From the NCBI RefSeq assembly GCF_910594005.1, contig NC_057825.1:47399037-47463036 (forward strand): a stretch of DNA of 64,000 nt. The letters run 5' to 3'. Positions 55,450 through 64,000 of this stretch are shown in pieces. The notes beneath the pieces are model-generated. The model worked only from the letters and a program-made list of their open reading frames with translations. It ran no database searches and had not been told where the DNA came from. Each line of letters begins with the position of its first letter. Position 1 is the first letter of the stretch. Both the position numbers and the translations under genes were made by a program. The DNA comes from Cervus elaphus (taxonomy: Eukaryota; Chordata; Mammalia; Artiodactyla; Cervidae).

Positions 55450-56292
55450 GTAATTACCCATGATTTCATAATTGGTTTAATGTTTTTCTGTTATGATCTT
55501 GAAATTTATAATAAATTCATTTTCAAACTTGTGTATTGGAAATGACATCTGATGATCCATCCTGTGAGCAGAGGAGTGATGTACAGTATGTGTTCTGCAA
55601 TATCTTGCACATTCCTATCTGAAATGCCCTGAGCACAGTGACCCCACAGGAGACTGAGCCAGACTCGCCTGTGAATGTCCAGCAGTCTCTGGCGGAGGTG
55701 CGGGTCGACAGTGGCTGCCTTGGGGTTAGGGGCACTGACTGAAACAATCCTGATATAAGCCCTAAAGAAGGAGGTGTCATTACTGCCATTACCCCTACCG
55801 TAGTTTGGCCTTAGGTGAAGCTACAGGGAGGGAACACAGCCCCACCCATCAAGAGAAAATTGGGTTAAAGATTTACTGAGCATGGCCCCACCCATCAGAG
55901 CAAGACCCAGATTCCCCCACAACCAGTTCCTCTCATCAAGAAGCTTCCACGAGCCTCTTATCCTCATATATCAGAGAGCAGACAGAATGAAAATTACAAT
56001 TATAGAAAACTAAACTGATCCCTTGGATCATGGTGATGTCTAACTCAGTGAAACTATGAGCTATGCCATGTGGGGTCCCCCAAGACAGACAGGTCATGGT
56101 GGAGAATTCTGACAAACGTGGTCCACTGGAGAAGGGAATGGCACACTAATTCAGTATTCTGGCCTTGAGAACTCCATGAACAGCATGAGTTTGAGCAAGC
56201 TCTGGGAGTTAGTGATGGACAGGGAAGCCTGGTGTGCTGCAGTCCAAGGGGTCGCAAATAGTCAGACATGACTGAGCAAAGAAGAACAACAC
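55450..56292 (+). mobile_element. Internally deleted BovB: 5' region fused to 3' end
   Basis: From about 55450 to 56178 the sequence is BovB 5' UTR and leader: GAGGTGTCATTACTGCCATT, AGATTTACTGAGCATGGCCC, AGGTCATGGTGGAGAATTC, then the segment around GGTCCACTGGAGAAGGGAAT. At about 56180 it jumps to the 3' terminal 110 bases (CATGAGTTTGAGCAAGCTCT to GACATGACTGAGC). The whole endonuclease and RT are missing. The join lies at an ATGA shared by both sides. Assigning the first 500 bases to BovB is less certain than the rest. Confidence 0.75.
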
Positions 56293-56302
56293 ATTGTAAA
56301 AT

Positions 56303-56775
56303 TAAAGGATTTTATTTAGGTCATATCTAAATGGCATAGTGGTTTCCCCTGGTTTCTTCATTTGAAGGCCTGAATTTTTCAATAAGGAGCTCATGATCTG
56401 AGCCACAGATCATGATTTGATATCAGTTCCACTTCTTGTTTTTGCTGACTGTATAGAGCTCCTTCATCTTCAGCTACAACAATATAATCAATCTCAATTC
56501 TGTATTGACCATCTGCTGATGTCCATGTATAGAGTCATCTCTTGTGTTATTGGAAGAGGGTGTTTGCTATGACCAGTGTGTTCTCTTGGCAAAACTCTTG
56601 GAAATTCCTGCTTCATGTTGTACTCCAAGGCCAAACTTGACTGTTACTCCAAGTATCTCTTGACTTCCTACTTTTGCATTCCAGTTCCCTATTGTGAAAA
56701 GGACATCATTTTGGGGTGTTAGTTTTAGAAGGTCTTGTAGGTCCTCATAGAACTGATCAAATTTCTGAGTGGTGA
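56303..56775 (-). mobile_element. BovB endonuclease-region fragment, inverted
   Basis: Plus-strand text GGTCATATCTAAATGG, GGAGCTCATGATCTGAGCCA, GTCCATGTATAGAGTCATCT, GTGTTTGCTATGACCAGTGT and AAAGGACATCATTTTGGGGT is the reverse complement of the BovB endonuclease coding region. It starts 11 bases after the fused BovB and has neither BovB terminus. Confidence 0.9.
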
Positions 56776-57799
56776 GCAGCCCAGACCCCTGGCCAGCCTG
56801 GGCTGCAGGACTGCTGTCTGGTGCTGGCCTACTGGTCTGTGGCTGTGGGTCTATATGTTTAATACTCTAACAATTAACATATCATAAAACTCTGATTATA
56901 TTCTTATAGCATTTTATTATCATATTTCCAATGCTATTTAAAATGTTACCCTTCTAACTTTAAAATAATTTTAGTGAATATTTTAGTGAATTTTTTTTTA
57001 AGTAAAAGATCTAATATATTCTCTCATAAACACATAGGTTGTGTACATTAACCAACATATCTGAATTTTTTGAGGGAGAAAGTGTTTACGTTTGTATACA
57101 TTTTTCAAAGGATAAAGTTTTCCTATTTTAAAGCTGTATAAACACTTTTTAAACAAATTTTTTCTGTGTTTCTACATTTTGGTACTGTGCAGACAGTACA
57201 ATAAATGTCAGAGTTTATATGTTACAATTTTTAATATAATTATTTCCTTGATTCTGGATTTATAAAATGAAAATTTTGGTGTAAACATTGATGATTTTCA
57301 CACATCAATCAGCTATCTCTAAAGAAATTTTGTGAAATGTATGTTCTGCCAATAAAATAAAAATGTTTGTTTCCTGACACTTGTGAACATATCAAGAATC
57401 CTTTTTTATCATTGAACATTAAATGTCTAAAAATGTAATAAATTCACTATATTGGAAAATATTTGTTTCAGCAATAAAAGAATATTTAAGTATTTAGTTG
57501 AGCAACTATTTTAGATTATATATCATATCAAATTCATTAGCAATTATTTGGTTTATTCTCATGCTAACTTTGGAAATATACCTATAAGTCTAGCAAGGCA
57601 TAACTTTCATCTAGATTTTCACTGTTCATGTATTTCATAATTTAATACATTGCCTTTATCTATGATGTTTTTATAGTTATATCTTATTTTTAATTTTTAT
57701 TTATTATTCAATCATTATTTTATAGTAGCATTTCTGATTAATATAGAGCTTAGTTTTATATGATTGAAACTTCACATAAAGTAAAAACAGTATGTATTC
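56776..57799. other. GC-rich patch then AT-rich unassigned sequence
   Basis: 56776-56860 is unusually GC-rich (CAGCCCAGACCCCTGGCCAG) and of unknown origin. The remainder is AT-rich with nothing recognised. Confidence 0.45.
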
Positions 57800-58620
57800 T
57801 ATAAGTATGGATTTACTTAATATTATGTTTACATATTACTTATGTTGATGAATGGAATTATAGCTCATTCTTTTTTTACTACTATACCTTTCTTTTGAAT
57901 ATATCACACTTTGTTTTTTCATTCTCGTGGTAACAGATATTTGTGCTATGCACTGGTTTTGCTGTTACTTAAAAATTTTGTCATGAACATCTTTCTTTTT
58001 GTGTAACTAGAACATATAATTAGAAGTGAGATTTCTGCATCATTTTATGTATGTAAGTTCAATTTTATTTGTGTAATGCAAATTCTTTTCAATCCTGGTA
58101 ATAAAAATTTCCTATTCTACAAGCATGTATCTTTAAAAACTTTTTTTTTCATTTTGTTGTACTGAGTATATCTAAAATAGTGTTGCAGATTAATTTTATT
58201 GTACATTTCCTAATAACTATTGAATATCAAGTTCTTTTGACATATTAATCATTTGTGTGTTTATTTCTTCCTGAAATGTCAGTTCAGGAGTTGTGCTGAT
58301 TTTGTATTGTCTTATTTTTCATTTTATTATTGATTTATAAATCTCTCCATGTGTCTTTATAAATTCCATGTTTGGCAAATATATTCCAAGGTTTTAAATG
58401 ATGTCTTAAGATTGTATAAACACATATACATGAAATTTTGCAGATTTAGTTAAATTTAGCGTTTATATAATTGACTGTAATATATTGTTTTTAAATTTCT
58501 TCCCAAACTACAATAGCAAGACATTTTCATTTATTTTTTGGAATATTTTAAAATTTTGTTTTTGATATTTAAGATTTTAATCCACAATATGGTTTTCTAA
58601 ATCTATTATAAGAAATAGAT
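57800..58620 (-). mobile_element. Possible old L1 relic, reversed
   Basis: The text (GTTACTTAAAAATTTTGTCA, TGTGTAACTAGAACATATAA, GTGTGTTTATTTCTTCCTGA, GATTTATAAATCTCTCCATG) resembles other reversed old L1 3' stretches. I cannot align it firmly. Confidence 0.4.
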
Positions 58621-58847
58621 GTCCTGTTGATCAGCTGTGACACAGTCCACTATGTATGTAGCATCTAATAAGGGCTTATCCATGTCAGCCTGGTAAGATT
58701 TTTGAGACAAAGGGAAGAGATGTGAGTATTAAGTTCATAATGCCTCTTTACTATGAGTAATAAAGAATTTTGACTTTGGCCCAAGAGTTTCATGTCTTCT
58801 GCTAGTATCTATAAAAACTGTGGTAAGCTAAATTATTGGTTTGCCCA

Positions 58848-59247
58848 TAAAGAAGGTTGAATACTAAAGAATTGATGCTTTTGAATTGCAGTGCTGGAGG
58901 ACTCTTGAGAGTACCTTGGACACCAAGGAGATCAAACCAGCCAATCCTAGAAGAAATCAACCCTATGTATTCATTGGAAAGATTAATACTGAAGCTGAAG
59001 CTCCAGTTCTTTGACCACTTGATGTGAATGGCTGACTCATTGGAAAAGATCTTGATACTGGGAAAGATTGAGGGCAAGAGAAGGGGGTCACTGAGGGTGA
59101 GATAGTTGGATGACATTACTTACTCAATGGATATCAAATTGAGCAAACCGTGGGAGAGAGTGAAGGACGAAGGATGGGGAAGCCTAGACTGCTGCAGTTC
59201 ATGGGGTCACAAAGAGTCAGACACAACTTCATGGCTGAGCAACAAAA
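58848..59247 (+). mobile_element. BovB 3' end, 0.4 kb, older copy
   Basis: From GAATTGATGCTTTTGAATTG, through TGCTGGAGGACTCTTGAGAG and AGATTGAGGGCAAGAG, to GTCAGACACAACTTCATGGC and a GAGCAACAAAA terminus. It is more diverged than the 26.5-kb and 41-kb copies. Confidence 0.9.
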
Positions 59248-59984
59248 GTAAAATTGTGAGACTCCTCATAGTTCTTGACACTAAGTATTGATCAAAAACA
59301 GGTGCAAGTCATAAAAGAACAAAGTTCTGTTACCCCTTTCAAGAAATTAGCAGGATTCTCACACATCTTGACACAAAATATAATTGAATACAAAACCTAA
59401 TCTCTGATTAGATAAATCATTGAAATTACACAGTATTTTAAGTTCACAATACTATATGATTCAGTTATTAATGCTACATATGTAGTTCTTAACATTTGAA
59501 ATAGTGGCTTGATTAGTTAAATTATTCTCATCCCATATAGAATTATACCATTAAATTTACAATCAAAAACAAATTATACACTTGCTTTGCATTTTCTTTT
59601 ATCTTATCTCATATTTTTCTTCTCAGAACATATGCCTTTTTCTGTTTATATATTAACCCACAGATTCTGAAATCCAACAAACTGCACAGTGCAAAGCCAA
59701 AACTGGTGAAGAGTCTAGAAGAAGAATAGACATACATAAAGACAAAAAAAAAAAAAAGGTTTAAAAAAGTAGGTGTGAGAAAGGACAAAAAATTCAAATG
59801 AATTTTTAAGATTAAATATAACAACTACTAATAAAAATGACCAGCAGGGTATGGTCACAGCTATTGCATTGTAGAAGAACATACTTTGAGTCGTATAGGT
59901 TAAAATAAAAATGTGTTTCCTCTACACACATGCTTTTTTGATGCCAAATATGTGGGTTTTTCCCTCAGTCTCACCCGATGTCCC
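59248..59984. other. AT-rich unassigned sequence
   Basis: No gene. An A-tract of about 14 bases lies at 59745-59758. Confidence 0.5.
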
Positions 59985-60640
59985 ACTCTCAGGCACCAAC
60001 CAGCTGTCCTATAATTCAGTCACGATCTTACTACCTGGAATTAGCACAGAACCCACAGGTTAAGGAGTCAGTCCTGCAAGACCATCCTCCACTTTAGACA
60101 GCAGTTCCAAGTCCCAGGTTGTTGCCTGTACTTCTGCCCAACTAGATATAAATTGCAGGTTTGAACAGTCCCCAGAGCTGGTTCAACATTTGCTGTAACA
60201 GCTCACAGAACTCAAGTAAATATTTACTTACATTTGCCAATGTATTATAAAGGATATGATAAAAAATAGTGATGAATAGTCAGATGAAGAGGTATATAAG
60301 GTAAGGTCTGGAAGTGTCCTTGTAGAGTTGGAGGGTACCACCTTCAACTGTGCACAAACCTGGAAACTCTGGAACCTTGTAGTTTGGGGATATTTATGGA
60401 GGCTTCATCACATAGATATGATTGATTATAAATCAATTTCTGGCCCCTCTCTTTTCCCTGGAGAATGAGGCTGAGGCTGAAAGTTCCAAGCTTCTTACCA
60501 TGACTTGATCTTTCTGGTGATCTGTTCCCATTGTGAAGCTATCCAGGAGCCTACCAAGAGTAGTCACATTAGAACAACAAATGTTCCTATCACCTAGGAA
60601 ATTGCAAGGGTTTTAGAATCTGTCTGTCAAGAACTGGGGG
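59985..60640. mobile_element. Probable ancient LTR-type repeat
   Basis: The ordered segments CACTTTAGACAGCAGTTCC, GTAACAGCTCACAGAACTCA, GATGAAGAGGTATATAAGG, TTATGGAGGCTTCATCACAT, GAAGCTATCCAGGAGCCTAC and GGGTTTTAGAATCTG match a widespread mammalian interspersed repeat that I recall as LTR-like. I cannot name the subfamily. The sequence is less AT-rich than its surroundings. Confidence 0.55.
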
Positions 60641-60737
60641 GAAAGACCAAATACATATTACATTTTTCATATATTTCATACATATACCTTCAAGATAATA
60701 AAATATCTATTTAATAATTAAAATAATATATTTTCCA

Positions 60738-61188
60738 ACAAAGGTCCATATAGTCAATGCTATAGTTTTTCCAGTAGTCATGTATGGATGTGAGAGTTGG
60801 ACCACAAAGAAAGCTGAGCACAGAAGAACTGATGCTTTCAAACTCTGGTACTAGAGAAAATTCTTCAGTCCCTTGGACTGCAAGAAGATCAAACCAGTCA
60901 ATCCTAAAGGAAATCAATACTGAATATTCATTGGAAGGACTGATGCTGAAGCTCCAATATTTTGGCCACCTGATGTGAAGAATCAATTCACTGGAAAAGA
61001 CCATGATGCTGGGAAATATTGAGGGTAAGAGAAGAAGAGGGTGACAGAAGATGAGATGGTTGGATGGAATCAATGACTCAATGGACTTGAGGTTGAGCAA
61101 ATGAGAGATCGTGAAGGACAGGGAACCCTGGGGTGATGCAATACATAAGGTTGCAGAGTCAGACACAGCTTGGCCACAGAACAACAAT
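60738..61188 (+). mobile_element. BovB 3' end, 0.45 kb, older copy
   Basis: From TCCATATAGTCAATGCTATA, through TAGTCATGTATGGATGTGAG and CTGATGCTTTCAAACTC, to GTTGCAGAGTCAGACACAGC and an ACAACAATGA end. Frames are broken. Its ACAACAA-type terminus, like those at 59247 and 10855, differs from the (ACTGA)n tails of the other copies. Confidence 0.92.
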
Positions 61189-62301
61189 GAGCATTTTACT
61201 TAAACTATAGTATTTAATACCCGTAGTCACTCATTATCAGGGACATCTCCAGTATCATGTTGACCGTCCTCCTCATGGTGTCAGTATTACTGTTTCTTTG
61301 TATTGCACTGTAGGGAAAATTGAACTTGTAGTTAGATTTGCAACCAACATACATTCTTTAGCTTGACCCTGAAAATTTCACAGGTGAATAGATTTAATCA
61401 AACTTTATGTACTTGTTTTTGTTTGTCTATAATAAGAATACCATAAATACAGCATTGACTGTCTTTGTAGGGCAGATTGTTTTTCAGACAAAAATTATGT
61501 GCCTCTCCATTTTTGTCTGTTACAGTAGAACATCTAAATATACTATGAACAATATTAGTAAGAGACACCAATGGATTTGTCATTATCTGAAATACTGACA
61601 CAGGAGGAGCCAAGAACATAGATATGTTAGAAAATCTTTTAAATGCAAAAGGAAAGCAGAGATGAAATGGAGTCACATATATTGAGTACAATTTTATATT
61701 TAAAAAAAAGACCCTAGAGGGAATATATAGAATTATTATTGGTTTAAGGTATTCATTCTAAGTTAATATTTGTTGGCTTCTTACCCAAGACTCACTCCCT
61801 AGAATTCTCACTAAAGCACCCATATTTCTTTTGTGTAATAGCATCTCTATTTCACTTTCTAAAGTTCTATGGGAATGAATCATCACAAGCTCCAAGAAAT
61901 ACTCCCATTCTTCCAGCTATAGAATGCAGTTCTGAGATGATCATGAGACCTAGTCTAGACCATGTGGCATTCAGAAGATTTTGCTAAATAAATGAGGGCA
62001 GAATCTTTGTCTAACTTTTTGAGAATGAACAGAATATTGAATGACTTGGAATAGTATGGTGATGGGAGTTTAGGAACTGTTACATATATTTTAACTCATC
62101 AGATGAGCTGTCTTAATTGTGAATTGTGACTCATAGAGGGGAAAAATAACAAAGACTTCAGAGTATACATAAATAAAGCCAAAGTTCTAAAGGCGTGTGA
62201 ATGTTTAAGTTAACATACAAATGAATCCAGTTCCTCTTCTAGGTTTTTTTTTGGCTATATGATCCAATCAGTTACCTTTTTATTTAAATGAGAGGTATGT
62301 G
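61189..62301. other. AT-rich unassigned sequence
   Basis: No gene or nameable repeat. The minus frame 61398-61691 has no domain features. Confidence 0.5.
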
Positions 62302-62462
62302 TGTGATCAGTCATGTCTAGCTCTTTGGGAGCCCAGGGACCGTAGCCCCCCAGGCTCCTCTGTCCATGGGATTATCCAGGCAAGAATACTGGAATCAGTT
62401 GCTATTTCCTACTCCAGGGGATTTTCTCAATCCCAGAATTGAATTTGCCTCTCCAGCAGCCA
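62302..62462 (-). mobile_element. Partial Bov-tA SINE
   Basis: The A unit in the minus sense (CCAGGGACCGTAGCCCCCCAG, GGCAAGAATACTGGAATCAG) and a decayed piece of the head. The 5' end is lost before the tRNA A box. Confidence 0.85.
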
Positions 62463-62470
62463 TATGTATA

Positions 62471-62489
62471 CACACACACACACACACAT
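62471..62489. repeat. (CA)n microsatellite
   Basis: About nine CA units beside the truncated SINE. Confidence 0.9.
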
Positions 62490-62785
62490 ATTACATATAC
62501 ATTCTTTATATAGGTATATTTATATAGGAATATTCAGCTATTAGACTCAAATTTTTCAAAAGTCAGTTCAAGATTGAGACTCCCAATAAACCTTAGAAAT
62601 AAGCGAAATGATATTGAATTCAAATTTCAAATCAATACATGTGTAAATAATATTATAGAGTCCTTTATTCTAAAAGTATACAGTATATATTTCTTATTTA
62701 TTTTATAATTTTATTTTTTCTTCACATGTATTGACAGTCAAAAATTTCAAGAAGGCAATTTTGCAGATCATTTTACTTACTTAAG

Positions 62786-62975
62786 TAGTCACTCAGTCGT
62801 GTCCGACTCTATGCAACCCCGTGGACTGTAGCCTACCAGGCTCTGCAGTTCATGGGATTTTCCAGGCAAGAGTACTGGAGTGGGTTGCCATTTCCTTCTC
62901 CAGGGGATCTTCCTGACCCAGAGATTGAACCCAGGTCTCCCACATTGCAGGCAGATGCTTTACCATCTGAGCCAT
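62786..62975 (-). mobile_element. Bov-tA SINE, well preserved
   Basis: The minus-sense SINE keeps CpGs in CAGTCGTGTCCGACTC, a full A unit, and the tRNA-derived head down to ATGGCTCAGATGGTAAAGCA. The first dozen bases of the head (GGGCTTCCCTGG) are missing. B-box region: GGTTCAATCTC. Confidence 0.93.
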
Positions 62976-64000
62976 GTCCTAAACATTGCTCTAAATATTA
63001 TCACATATTAAATTATATAATCTTTATAGCAACACTATGAAGTAGATTTTATTATTAAATTAGTATTACAGAAAAACACATCCAAAATATTAGGTACCAC
63101 CATCCATAAAATTAACGTGTACTTATTATATTAATAACAGTTTCATTGTGAAGAGAAGTTGTAGGAGGAAAAGTGTAAAATCACCGTGTCACAGGTCAAG
63201 ATATATTTAAAATTTTACCCATTAGGTTGGAATAGTTTTGTTTTTATGCCTTTTTTTTTTTTTTCTCTTACCATTTTGGATCTGTAATGCAAGAATTAAG
63301 CATTTATTTCCCCATTCTACTCTCCACATTCTTTCAATACTCCCATTTTCTCTGACAGACACTCTAATATGTTTTAAAGTATAATGTATTTTTCTTGTAT
63401 GATTGTATTTTATAGCTACATATACACATACAGCATTTAGTAATAATAATACAATAATATTTTGACTCAGTTTCATTTTTTAAAGTCCATCCATATGCTC
63501 TGAGTACCTCTTGCTTATCTATTGTTTTTACTACCTGTTAAGGCATCATATATATCACATATATCCTACTTTATTTAACATTACTTATTTTTAGTGGTCA
63601 TTCACAAGGATGGTTCTAATTATCTGCTTTCACATACTATGTTGAAACAAATACCTTAAAAATATACACTAAAAAGCAAAAGTGTGATAAAGGTGGCTCT
63701 TAATTGCTTGTCAATAAGCTTAGCACTCTTTGTATTAGGTCTCTAATTTATATATATATAATATATATAATATAATAATATATTATAAACAAAATAAAAG
63801 AAAATATTTATTATAAATATTATAAATATGAAATATTTTCCAGGCACTAACTTTGCAAATATATTCTATTTCCCTATCATGCCCAGTTTATTTTTCAATT
63901 GTGTCTATGGAAAATACTAAATATGACAACACTGAACGAGAATTTTATTTTTGGCCTTTTATATGTGTTTTCAAATGCTTCATTAAAATATCTTATCAAA
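62976..64000. other. AT-rich unassigned sequence to window end
   Basis: It contains a T-run at 63250-63264 and a (TA)n-like stretch at about 63750-63790. No gene. Confidence 0.5.

Noticed and set aside
56776..56860. GC-rich patch as a CpG island or exon
   Set aside because: It is only about 85 bases long with very few CpG dinucleotides and no splice-site or frame support.
63225..63250. ATTAGGTTGGAATAGTTTTG as a mariner/MADE-type terminal repeat
   Set aside because: The similarity covers only about 10 matching bases with no paired inverted end, and MADE1 is a primate element.
1..64000. CRISPR arrays, operons, tRNA or rRNA genes, or a bacterial or phage system
   Set aside because: No regularly spaced identical repeats, no ribosome-binding-site-led gene runs and no complete cloverleaf were seen. 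tRNA-like text occurs only as SINE heads. The repeat content is that of a ruminant chromosome.

Overview
The window is intergenic DNA from a ruminant, most likely a bovid (cattle, sheep, goat or a relative). The diagnosis rests on its repeats. BovB (RTE-clade) LINEs, tRNA-Glu-headed Bov-tA SINEs, dimeric Bov-A2 SINEs and L1 3' ends of the artiodactyl L1 type occur together throughout, and that combination is ruminant-specific. The species cannot be settled from the sequence alone. I found no host protein-coding gene, rRNA, tRNA, CRISPR array or bacterial-type feature. Every long reading frame with a recognisable product is a decayed piece of a BovB or L1 polyprotein, and most other frames are antisense or incidental frames of repeats.

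Layout. 1-16 kb: AT-rich sequence with scattered Bov-tA SINEs, old L1 pieces, one MER5A-like DNA transposon relic, a BovB interrupted by a Bov-A2 (10.9-11.7 kb) and a minimal 50-bp L1 insertion with a clear target-site duplication (8.8 kb). 15-22 kb: a retrotransposon pile-up, including a BovB split by three later insertions (16.9-19.4 kb) and a 1.4-kb BovB with an intact YADD motif and an 8-bp target-site duplication inside an old L1 (20.1-21.5 kb). 22-34 kb: mostly unassigned AT-rich sequence, a BovB 3' end (26.5-27.3 kb), and an inverted L1 pair carrying a complete Bov-A2 and a BovB fragment (30.7-32.65 kb). 34.5-44.6 kb: two near-complete BovB copies in the same orientation, 6.5 kb apart. 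47.6-52.1 kb: a decayed L1 with a GC-richer, internally tandem-repeated 5' region, ORF1 and part of ORF2. 52.1-53.5 kb: Tigger-type relics, L1 and BovB ends, and a solo LTR with a perfect 6-bp duplication. 53.6-62 kb: more L1 and BovB pieces, including a BovB whose 5' end is fused directly to its 3' end. 62-64 kb: two Bov-tA SINEs and AT-rich sequence.

How the parts relate. BovB encodes the endonuclease and reverse transcriptase that, by established knowledge, also mobilise the Bov-tA and Bov-A SINEs, whose bodies derive from the BovB 3' end. The nesting order gives relative ages: old L1 fragments are hosts, BovB entered them, and SINEs, young L1 ends and the LTR entered BovB. No undescribed coding system is visible. 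The most interesting observations concern mechanism: (1) a BovB and an oppositely oriented Bov-tA share one 13-bp target-site duplication, as expected if two RNAs were copied into one break; (2) the two near-complete BovB copies share an 809-bp tract with only three differences, bounded by clearly more divergent flanks, which suggests gene conversion; (3) an internally deleted BovB; (4) tandem modules in the L1 5' region. All identities and counts were read by eye and not computed.
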